Positions 29,811-37,507 of a DNA stretch of 64,000 nucleotides are shown one piece after another. Every line of letters starts with the position of its first letter. Positions within the stretch are counted from its first letter, which is position 1. This DNA comes from Oscillospiraceae bacterium. Lineage in GTDB: Bacteria; Bacillota; Clostridia; Oscillospirales; CAG-272. The position numbers were made by a program, and so were the translations under genes. The notes under the pieces are model-generated. The model had not been told where the DNA came from. It was given only the letters and a program-made list of their open reading frames with translations, and ran no database searches. Where the stretch lies: contig SVTO01000006.1 of assembly GCA_015063745.1 (NCBI GenBank), positions 1 to 64,000 of the forward strand. The letters are read 5' to 3'.

Positions 29811-30178
29811 TGGAAACACTTCTTCCTTACATTCGTGCATTTGTGGTTGGAGGACTGTTCTGCGCGGCGGCCCAGATTCTGATCGACCGGACAAAACTGA
29901 CGCCGGCACGGATATTGGTGGGCTATGTGGTGATCGGCGTGATTGCGGGGGGACTTGGGATCTATGAGCCCCTTGTGGAATATGCGGGATGCGGGGCCAC
30001 AACACCGCTTACGGGATTCGGATACCTCATCTCTCAGGGGGTGAAGGAGGCGGTGGACAAGGACGGTTTTTCCGGTATCCTGACAGGCGGACTGACAGCC
30101 GCTGCGGGAGGAATAACAGCCGCCCTGATTTTCGGCCTGCTTATGTCCATATTCGCCAAAAGCAAGCCCAAAAGATGA
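29807..30178 (+). CDS. spoVAE: Stage V sporulation protein AE-type membrane protein
   Basis: AFVVGGLFCAAAQILIDRTKLTPARILVGYVVIGVIAGGLGIYEPLVEYAGCGATTPLTGFGYLISQGV. Confidence 0.88.
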   Translation: MMETLLPYIRAFVVGGLFCAAAQILIDRTKLTPARILVGYVVIGVIAGGLGIYEPLVEYAGCGATTPLTGFGYLISQGVKEAVDKDGFSGILTGGLTAAAGGITAALIFGLLMSIFAKSKPKR

Positions 30179-30454
30179 GTCTGTGAAGGGGGGATACAGT
30201 ATTGTATGCACCCTCGAATTGTGCACGATGCATAAAATAATGTGTTGATTATATGCAAATTAACCAAACGTAGGCGCGGAATTATAATTCCTATTGAGCA
30301 CATGGGAGAACCTGCGTGAAAGGTATTGACTTCAGGAAAAAATGGAGTATAATATAGGCGTGGAGAAAAAAGCAAAAGAAACGCAGAGCAAGCGGGAAGG
30401 AAAAAAGAATAAGCCCCGCACGCGGAAAGAGCGTCATAACAGGAGGAAATAATT

Positions 30455-30700
30455 ATGATCTGCAACAGTAAGTACCTGTACAAAATCGAACTGGTTACCG
30501 CAACGGATGTAGCCGAATTCAACAAGATTGCCACCAAGTGTCCCGGCAGCGTAGTCATCCTGAACGGCATGAACGGCAAGAAGCGCCTGAATGCAAAGAG
30601 CTTCCTGGGTGTTCACCTGGCGAGAATGGCATGGAACGAAATTTATGTGGAAACAGATTTCGACAGCTACTTTGAATTTGAAAAGTTCATTTGTGCATAA
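30455..30700 (+). CDS. HPr-fold protein lacking the canonical catalytic His
   Basis: 81 aa with ILNGMNGKKRLNAKSFLGVHLA (HPr-like NAKS block) but no HARPA motif. Confidence 0.65.
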   Translation: MICNSKYLYKIELVTATDVAEFNKIATKCPGSVVILNGMNGKKRLNAKSFLGVHLARMAWNEIYVETDFDSYFEFEKFICA

Positions 30701-30720
30701 AAAAGAAAAATAATATAAGT

Positions 30721-30765
30721 GAGCTGCAGTACGGCGGAGAATTTCCGCAATACTGCAGCTCCGTT
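30721..30765. terminator. Strong intergenic hairpin/terminator
   Basis: GAGCTGCAGTA...TACTGCAGCTC. Confidence 0.6.
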
Positions 30766-30844
30766 GTTTTCCGGATAGAAATCTGAAAACAGACAGGGCA
30801 GATACAATAGAAACCTTGTCCTATTATATCTGCCCGAAATCAAT

Positions 30845-32086
30845 TCACGCCAGTTCCGCTTCCGCAACCCGAACGACCAGATTGGTGCCGTAGGGGAAGC
30901 CGGTGGCATTCATCACAAATGTGCCGTCCTCGTAACGGTATTCCAGATCTTCCTCTCTGTCCACCCACTTGAGGGACTTGATGCCGGCAGGAACACCGGA
31001 GAATGTCTTTTCTCCCACACCGCCGCAGTCCACGGTAACATTGCTGTTGCCGGAAATGGACAGATCATGAATGAAGAAATACATTTTATTTCCGTCACGG
31101 AGTGCAAAATTCTTGGAATGGTTCAGACCCTTTACACCGCAGGGTTTTGCTTTGTAAATACAGTTTCCGGTCATGCGGATCCAGTCACCGATACCCAGCA
31201 TCAGAGCGGACTGCAGAGGTGTGATCTCACCTTCCGCATCGGGACCCACGTTCAGCAGATAGTTGGCGCCCAGCTTGCGGCAGGCACACAGTGTTTCGAT
31301 CAGCTGTGCCAGAGACTTGTAATTTACGTCCTTTGCGGCGTAACCCCAGTGGGCGTTCATGGTCTCGCACATTTCTGCCGCCAGATATTTGGGCATACCT
31401 TCACGGTCCATCGGTTCGGGGCGCCCCTGTTCATAGGTTACGCTGTCCAATTCACGGTTACCGGAGGCACCACGGTTGTTCATGCCGGTATTGTTGATAA
31501 TAATGGCATCGGGCTGATGCTTGCGGATAATGCCGTACAAAGCATCTTCTTCCCAGTCTTCGCCCGGTTTGTCCCAGGTACCGTCGAACCAGAAACCACC
31601 TATCCTGCCATATTCGGTACAGAGAATTTCAACGGAATCTCTCAGATACTGCAGATAGGATTTGAAATTGTGGTTGTAGTCCTCATGATGCCAGTCCAGA
31701 AGCGTATGATAGAAGAAAGGAATGATTCCCTCCGCATTACAGCCGTCCACAAAATCCCGGATCAGGTCACGGCCGGCGGGGGAATGGAGGGCGTCAAAGG
31801 TGTTCAGTCCTTTGGTGTTGAACAGGGAGAAGCCTTCGTGATGACGGGTTGTCAGGGTGATGTATTTTGCACCGCTGTCTTTGGCCAGCCTGGCGATCTT
31901 ACGGCCGTCAAACCTGGAGGCGGTGAATGTATTCTGCAGCTTGCCGTATTCTTCCCAGGAAAGCCACTCAAACGGCATGATCCATTCACCTTTGGCAAGC
32001 TGTGAATACAATCCCCAGGTGATAAACATCCCGAAACCCAGTTCCTCAAATTCAGCAATTCTTTTTTCCGGTACAGGAATAGCCAT
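30845..32086 (-). CDS. GH29 alpha-L-fucosidase-like protein (paralog A)
   Basis: RHHEGFSLFNTKGLNTFD, RIGGFWFDGTW; start MAIPVPEKR at 32086; FITWG instead of FIHWG. Confidence 0.88.
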   Translation of the reverse strand: MAIPVPEKRIAEFEELGFGMFITWGLYSQLAKGEWIMPFEWLSWEEYGKLQNTFTASRFDGRKIARLAKDSGAKYITLTTRHHEGFSLFNTKGLNTFDALHSPAGRDLIRDFVDGCNAEGIIPFFYHTLLDWHHEDYNHNFKSYLQYLRDSVEILCTEYGRIGGFWFDGTWDKPGEDWEEDALYGIIRKHQPDAIIINNTGMNNRGASGNRELDSVTYEQGRPEPMDREGMPKYLAAEMCETMNAHWGYAAKDVNYKSLAQLIETLCACRKLGANYLLNVGPDAEGEITPLQSALMLGIGDWIRMTGNCIYKAKPCGVKGLNHSKNFALRDGNKMYFFIHDLSISGNSNVTVDCGGVGEKTFSGVPAGIKSLKWVDREEDLEYRYEDGTFVMNATGFPYGTNLVVRVAEAELA

Positions 32087-32123
32087 AATTACCTCCGAAA
32101 ATACAATGTGTTTTTCTGTACTG

Positions 32124-33365
32124 TCAGGAAAGCTCTGCTTCCGCAACCCGAACGACCAGATTGGTACCGTAGGGGAAGCCGGTGGCATTCATCACAAATG
32201 TGCCGTCCTCGTAACGGTATTCCAGATCTTCCTCTCTGTCCACCCACTTGAGGGACTTGATACCGGCAGGAACACCGGAGAAGGTCTTTTCTCCCGCACC
32301 GCCGCAGTCCACGGTAACATTGCTGTTGCCGGAAATGGACAGATCGTGAATGAAGAAATACATCTTGTTTCCGTCCCGGAGTGCAAAATTTTTGGAATGG
32401 TTCAGTCCCTTTACACCACAGGGTTTTGCTTTGTAAATACAGTTTCCGGTCATGCGGATCCAGTCACCGATACCCAGCATCAGCGCGGACTGCAGAGGTG
32501 TGATCTCACCTTCCGCATCGGGACCTACATTCAGCAGATAGTTGGCACCCAGCTTGCGGCAGGCACACAGTGTTTCGATCAGCTGTGCCAGAGACTTGCA
32601 GTTTACGTCCTTTGCGGCGTAACCCCAGTGGGCGTTCATGGTCTCGCACATTTCCGCCGCCAGATACTTGGGCATACCTTCACGGTCCATCGGTTCGGGA
32701 CGACCCTGTTCGTAGGTTACGCTGTCCAGCTGGAGATTGCCTATAGCACCGCGGGCACCGAGACCGGTATTGTTTACGATAATGGCATCGGGCTGATGCT
32801 TGCGGATCACACCGTACAGCGCATCTTCTTCCCAATCATCGTTTGGTTTCCACCAGTTACCGTCAAACCACAGACCGCCGATTCTGCCGTATTCGGTACA
32901 GAGAATTTCAACGGAATCTCTCAGATACTGCAGATAAGACTTGAAATCACGGTCGAAATCCGGATGATACCAGTCCAGAGTAGTGTGATAGAAGAAGGGA
33001 ATAATACCTTCCGCATTGCATCCGTCCACAAAGTCGCGGATCAGGTCACGTCCTGCGGGGGAGTGGGGGGCATCATAGGTGTTCAGTCCCTTGGTATCGT
33101 ACAGGGAAAAACCTTCGTGATGACGGGTTGTCAGGGTGATGTATTTCGCGCCGCTGTCTTTGGCCAGCTTGGCGATCTTGCGGCCGTCAAACCTGGAGGC
33201 GGTAAAAGTATCCTTCAGCTTCTGATATTCCTCTGCGGGAATCTGTTCGTGACACTGCGCCCACTCACCTTTACCGAGCTGGGAATACAGTCCCCAATGG
33301 ATAAACATACCGAAACCGAGTTCTTCAAAATCTGCGATTCTTTTTTCCGGAACAGGAATAGCCAT
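32124..33365 (-). CDS. GH29 alpha-L-fucosidase (paralog B)
   Basis: GFGMFIHWGLYSQL, RHHEGFSLYDTKGLNTYD, RIGGLWFDGNW. Confidence 0.9.
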   Translation of the reverse strand: MAIPVPEKRIADFEELGFGMFIHWGLYSQLGKGEWAQCHEQIPAEEYQKLKDTFTASRFDGRKIAKLAKDSGAKYITLTTRHHEGFSLYDTKGLNTYDAPHSPAGRDLIRDFVDGCNAEGIIPFFYHTTLDWYHPDFDRDFKSYLQYLRDSVEILCTEYGRIGGLWFDGNWWKPNDDWEEDALYGVIRKHQPDAIIVNNTGLGARGAIGNLQLDSVTYEQGRPEPMDREGMPKYLAAEMCETMNAHWGYAAKDVNCKSLAQLIETLCACRKLGANYLLNVGPDAEGEITPLQSALMLGIGDWIRMTGNCIYKAKPCGVKGLNHSKNFALRDGNKMYFFIHDLSISGNSNVTVDCGGAGEKTFSGVPAGIKSLKWVDREEDLEYRYEDGTFVMNATGFPYGTNLVVRVAEAELS

Positions 33366-33407
33366 AATTACCTCCGTAGATAAAAAATACCATATATCGG
33401 TAAACTG

Positions 33408-33436
33408 ATTATATCATAATCCCCACTTCAAGTCAA
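33408..33436 (-). promoter_or_regulatory. Promoter for the fucosidase operon
   Basis: Minus strand TTGACT-N17-TATAAT. Confidence 0.7.
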
Positions 33437-33499
33437 TAGAATATTCTGTCAGCCTGTCTGAAAATCGGAAACCGGACTGATACGGGAGGGATTATATAT

Positions 33500-34861
33500 A
33501 TGAAGAAAAAGGCTGTCTATATCCGGTCCGCATTGCTTCTGGCGCTGGTGAATATCCTGCTGCGCGGCGCGGGGGTCAGCTTCAATGCCTATGTGGCAGG
33601 CAAGATCGGTGCGGAGAGCATGGGACTTTTGTCTCTGACCATGAGCGTATACGGCTTTGCGGTGACTCTGGCCACATCCAGCGTGAATCTGGCATCGGTG
33701 CGGCTTACGGCGGAGCGGTGTGCACAGATCGAAGGTGCGGACAGGGAATCCTACCGGAAAACCGTCCGCGGGGTACTGAAATCGGTCTGCGGCTACAGCC
33801 TGCTGTTCGGCTGTTCGGCGGCATTCTTCCTGTGGATTCTGGCAGGCGGGATCTCCGAGCATCTGCTGGGGGACAGCCGTACCTTCAGTTCACTGCGTGT
33901 CCTTGCCCTGAGCCTGCCGCCCATCGCCCTGACCTCCGCATTGGCGGGATACTTTACCGGGATGCGCAAAATCGGCAAAAACGCACTGCTGGCCATACTG
34001 GAGCAGGGGATGAAAATCCTGATTACAGCCACCGCGCTGGTACTCGTCACTCCCACGGGGTCGGTGGAATATATGTGCCTTGCGGTGGTAGGTGGATCGG
34101 CGGTCTCGGAAGCGTGGTCCCTGGTCACATCCTTTATTCTGTACCTGACGGATTCCGGAATCCCCAAAGGGGACAAAGCCGGAGCCGTGAAAAACACCCG
34201 GCCAACCCGATTCCGTGATGCGGCGGGGATTGCATTGCCCACAGCAGTCGGTTCCTATGCCAGACAAGGCCTGGTGACAGCGGAACACCTGACGATCCCG
34301 TGGGGCATGAAACAGCACGGCAGCAGTCCGGAAAAGGCCATGGCTTCCTACGGGGTTCTGCAGGGAATGGCCTTGCCGGTGGTTATGTTCCCCTATGCGG
34401 TGATCGGTTCCTTCACAGGTGTTCTGATCCCGGAGATCACGGCTTACCATGCCAAAAAGGAATACCGGAGCCTGCGTCGGATCATCCGGCGGGTACTGCT
34501 GTATACCTTTGTCTTTACGGGGATCTGCTTCGGGATATTCTTCTGTTTTGCCGGACTGCTTGGGGAAGGGATCTATCACAGCACGGAAGCGGCGAAATAC
34601 ATACGGATTCTGGCATTTTTGGTACCGTTCATGTATGTGGATACGGTGACGGATGCAATACTGAAAGGGATGGGCGAGCAGGTATACTGTATGAAGATCA
34701 ATCTGGTGGATGCTTCCTGCAGTCTGGTGCTGGTGGCGCTGCTGACACCGGTGATGGGACTTTACGGGTATATTCTGTCCATGTTTTTCTGTGAGATCGT
34801 GAATCTGGGCTGCAGTGCATGGAAGCTGTGGGACTGCGTGGCGAAACTGGGCCGGGAATAA
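33500..34861 (+). CDS. MATE/MVF-type flippase (SpoVB-like)
   Basis: Multi-TM; LLRGAGVSFNAYVAGKIGAESMGLLSLTMSVYGFAVTLATSSVNLASVRL; YIRILAFLVPFMYVDTVTDAILKGMGEQ. Confidence 0.82.
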   Translation: MKKKAVYIRSALLLALVNILLRGAGVSFNAYVAGKIGAESMGLLSLTMSVYGFAVTLATSSVNLASVRLTAERCAQIEGADRESYRKTVRGVLKSVCGYSLLFGCSAAFFLWILAGGISEHLLGDSRTFSSLRVLALSLPPIALTSALAGYFTGMRKIGKNALLAILEQGMKILITATALVLVTPTGSVEYMCLAVVGGSAVSEAWSLVTSFILYLTDSGIPKGDKAGAVKNTRPTRFRDAAGIALPTAVGSYARQGLVTAEHLTIPWGMKQHGSSPEKAMASYGVLQGMALPVVMFPYAVIGSFTGVLIPEITAYHAKKEYRSLRRIIRRVLLYTFVFTGICFGIFFCFAGLLGEGIYHSTEAAKYIRILAFLVPFMYVDTVTDAILKGMGEQVYCMKINLVDASCSLVLVALLTPVMGLYGYILSMFFCEIVNLGCSAWKLWDCVAKLGRE

Positions 34862-34864
34862 AAA

Positions 34865-34899
34865 AACACCGAACATCCATGCAGAAATGTTCGGTGTTT
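34865..34899. terminator. Bidirectional intrinsic terminator
   Basis: ACACCGAACAT-CCATGCAGAA-ATGTTCGGTGT; T-rich on the minus side after tRNA-Glu. Confidence 0.75.
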
Positions 34900-34901
34900 C
34901 A

Positions 34902-34973
34902 TGACCCGTAGGAGAATCGAACTCCTGTTTGCGCCGTGAGAGGGCGCCGTCTTAGCCGCTTGACCAACGGGCC
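34902..34973 (-). tRNA. tRNA-Glu (anticodon CTC)
   Basis: Minus strand GGCCCGTTGGTCAAGCGGCTAAGACGGCGCCCTCTCACGGCGCAAACAGGAGTTCGATTCTCCTACGGGTCA. Confidence 0.92.
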
Positions 34974-35125
34974 ATTTTTGATTGCCTGTATATTATAGCA
35001 CATCAAAAAACGAAATGCAAGAGTTTGCGGAAAAAAACTGAAACCGGCAGAGGATTTTTTTAGCCATGTAAAACAAAATCAAGGAAAAATAACCGCCACT
35101 TTATCCTGTAACCTTGCATCATAAG

Positions 35126-35168
35126 AAAACTGCAGTGTACGGAAAATTCCGTGTACTGCAGTTTTTCA
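35126..35168. terminator. Intergenic hairpin/terminator
   Basis: AAAACTGCAGTGTACGGAAAATTCCGTGTACTGCAGTTTTTC. Confidence 0.6.
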
Positions 35169-35179
35169 TTTTACTTTTA

Positions 35180-36139
35180 TCAGTCCCACACAAGTTCTAC
35201 AGCCTTTTTTTCGCAGACGCCGTCCCGTAAGGGAACAAATACATCCAGATCATCTGCCTCATCCGTATACAGTATCCGCATGATCACCGTTTCTCCGTCG
35301 GCAGTGTAATGCTCCGCCACCGCAAAGGCCGCATCTGCCGCAAGCACAATACACGCCGGCAGGGCATCGCGGCTGTAATCTGTACGGTCCAGTACCCGAT
35401 GATCTGCGGAGAACTGTACAAGTGTGACCGTTTCCGGCAGCTGAACACTTTCTATATGGATTGTAATATCCGTACTGTCAACCGTTACCGTCTCACCGTT
35501 TACTTCCGCCGTATTCTTTTCATTCATATTATACGACGACTTGCCCGTACCGCTTGTGTGTATCCCGGTACCGGGCAGAAGGTAGAACCTGCCGTCACCG
35601 CTTTGATATATCGGATTGAAATACAGTACTCTGTCGTATTCTTCCTCGGTATAGATCGTGCCGGTCAGGGTCATTTCCTGTCCGTAATCTGTGGAAGTCA
35701 GTCCCAGATGCCGTTCGCTGATCCCGGACAGACCGCCGGAAATACTCAAGGGACTGCCGTTTTCCACCGCCGTGAAGCAGTATGCGCTGAATCCTTCAAG
35801 CCCCGGGAACACCAGATCATGGGTGGTGTAGGTCTCACCTGTCACCGGACTGACCGCTTCCTCTTCCCGTACCTCACCGTACAGTTTTGCAGTATAAGCG
35901 GCGGTATCATCCGGAGCGAGAATGTTGTTCCCGTTCAGAATATCGCCGATGTTGTCTTCGATATACTGCTCCATATCCGTAAGATGCACATACTCCGTTG
36001 TCACATATACGCCGATCAGCCGATCCTTTTCCGCCTTTTCTTCCGTGCGGTCTTCCTTCGCCAGCGGAACCACCGCGGAAATACCGGCGGAGCAGAGCGC
36101 CAGCAGCACAGCCAGCAATACAATCGTTCTATTCTTCAT
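35180..36139 (-). CDS. Secreted/membrane-anchored protein of unknown function
   Basis: MKNRTIVLLAVLLALCSAGISAVVPLA N-terminal hydrophobic segment; no motif recognised. Confidence 0.65.
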   Translation of the reverse strand: MKNRTIVLLAVLLALCSAGISAVVPLAKEDRTEEKAEKDRLIGVYVTTEYVHLTDMEQYIEDNIGDILNGNNILAPDDTAAYTAKLYGEVREEEAVSPVTGETYTTHDLVFPGLEGFSAYCFTAVENGSPLSISGGLSGISERHLGLTSTDYGQEMTLTGTIYTEEEYDRVLYFNPIYQSGDGRFYLLPGTGIHTSGTGKSSYNMNEKNTAEVNGETVTVDSTDITIHIESVQLPETVTLVQFSADHRVLDRTDYSRDALPACIVLAADAAFAVAEHYTADGETVIMRILYTDEADDLDVFVPLRDGVCEKKAVELVWD

Positions 36140-36359
36140 CTTCGTATGCCTCCAGATTTCCGTCAAATTTCAAAATATCGCCCACATCGCATTGCAGGTA
36201 GTAGCAAATCCTGTTAATCGTCCCGAAGCGGATACCTTTTGCCTTACCGCTGCGCAGAATGGACAGATTGGCTTCCGTAATGCTCACCATGCGGCAAAGT
36301 TCCTTGGATGTCATTCCGCGGGCTTTCAGAATCTCGTCCAGATGGATTTCTATAGCCAT
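36129..36359 (-). CDS. Small XRE/Cro-type HTH regulator
   Basis: LDEILKARGMTSKELCRMVSITEANLSILRSGKAKGIRFGTINRICYYLQCDVGDILKF. Confidence 0.88.
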   Translation of the reverse strand: MAIEIHLDEILKARGMTSKELCRMVSITEANLSILRSGKAKGIRFGTINRICYYLQCDVGDILKFDGNLEAYEDEE

Positions 36360-36367
36360 AAACCACC

Positions 36368-37312
36368 TCAGATAAACAGATCATTGTCATCGGACAGCTT
36401 TTTGTTTTCGATAACCAACCGGGAAACCAGCAGGATCCCCAGTACAAAAGCAAGACTGACTACGGGAATGTCCAGCTGCACCTGCAGATCTGTAAGCCAT
36501 CGGCTGAGACACAGTTCGATAATATTGTATACAGCACCGCAAACGGTCACCAAAGTCAATGCCCGACAGGCAAAGGAAGAAAGTCTTTGTGCGCAGGGAA
36601 CAATAGCCTCCGCTTTGTTCTCATCCGTCAGGGCATCGAGCAGCCCGGAAACCGCCAGCGTTACCGCAATATCCATCACATAAGGCATAACCCATGCAGC
36701 ACAGCGCAGAACCGCATGGAAAATACCCAATCCGTTTGCCGCATCCGTCAGAACAACGATCGTCCTACTGATCTCCAGCGCCATTGCCCCGGTGAACAGG
36801 ATGCACAGCACACACAGAATCCGTTTCATGTAAATAAACAGCTGTCCCTTTTCTCCTGCCCGGAACATTCTCACCAAACGCAGAACCAGTACACATACGA
36901 TAAGTGACCATACCGTACAGCCGCATAACGCTTTCATGACCCCGGTCAGTTCCGGAACATCAAAAACGGCAAAACGGGTGAGAAGACCGGGATTGATCAT
37001 GGCATACAGGACAACAAACTGTACGACGGCAAGAAGTACCAGCATGATGTGCTCCGCCCGTCTGCTTTTGTCGCCCGCATGCCGAAGGACGGGGTACAGC
37101 GGCAGCAAACCGATGAATGTCCACAGTACAAATGCCGCACCGTTGCCGAACTTTCCCGTCAGCGCAAGAGAACGGAGTCCCAGCCCGATCTGTTCAAAGG
37201 GAAAAGCGGCCATGGCTGAAAACAGTTTGGGAAATGCGGAAACGGCTGTGACCAGAATGACACCGAGGATCAGTTCCGCTGTGAGAAAGTACAGAAATTT
37301 TTTGCTGTTCAT
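36368..37312 (-). CDS. Multi-TM protein (DUF2975-like)
   Basis: Several hydrophobic helices; adjacent to a small HTH gene, the usual DUF2975 arrangement. Confidence 0.65.
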   Translation of the reverse strand: MNSKKFLYFLTAELILGVILVTAVSAFPKLFSAMAAFPFEQIGLGLRSLALTGKFGNGAAFVLWTFIGLLPLYPVLRHAGDKSRRAEHIMLVLLAVVQFVVLYAMINPGLLTRFAVFDVPELTGVMKALCGCTVWSLIVCVLVLRLVRMFRAGEKGQLFIYMKRILCVLCILFTGAMALEISRTIVVLTDAANGLGIFHAVLRCAAWVMPYVMDIAVTLAVSGLLDALTDENKAEAIVPCAQRLSSFACRALTLVTVCGAVYNIIELCLSRWLTDLQVQLDIPVVSLAFVLGILLVSRLVIENKKLSDDNDLFI

Positions 37313-37341
37313 ATACGTCTCCTTGATTTAAATTATTGTTT

Positions 37342-37390
37342 AACGATAATTTACCATACACAGTATAGCATGAAAATTATCGTTTGTCAA
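37342..37390 (-). promoter_or_regulatory. Promoter with inverted-repeat candidate operator
   Basis: Minus strand TTGACA-N17-TATACT, flanked by ACGATAATTT ... AAATTATCGT. Confidence 0.65.
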
Positions 37391-37437
37391 TAATTTATTT
37401 GCAAAAAAATATTTTTTGCAACAGCCAAGGGAAAATA

Positions 37438-37466
37438 TTGACAAACATACATATATGCAGTAAAAT
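37438..37466 (+). promoter_or_regulatory. Promoter for the SGNH/MBOAT operon
   Basis: TTGACA-N17-TAAAAT. Confidence 0.6.
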
Positions 37467-37507
37467 ATAGGTAGTCATCCAATCCTACAATGATTCAGGA
37501 GAGAAAC

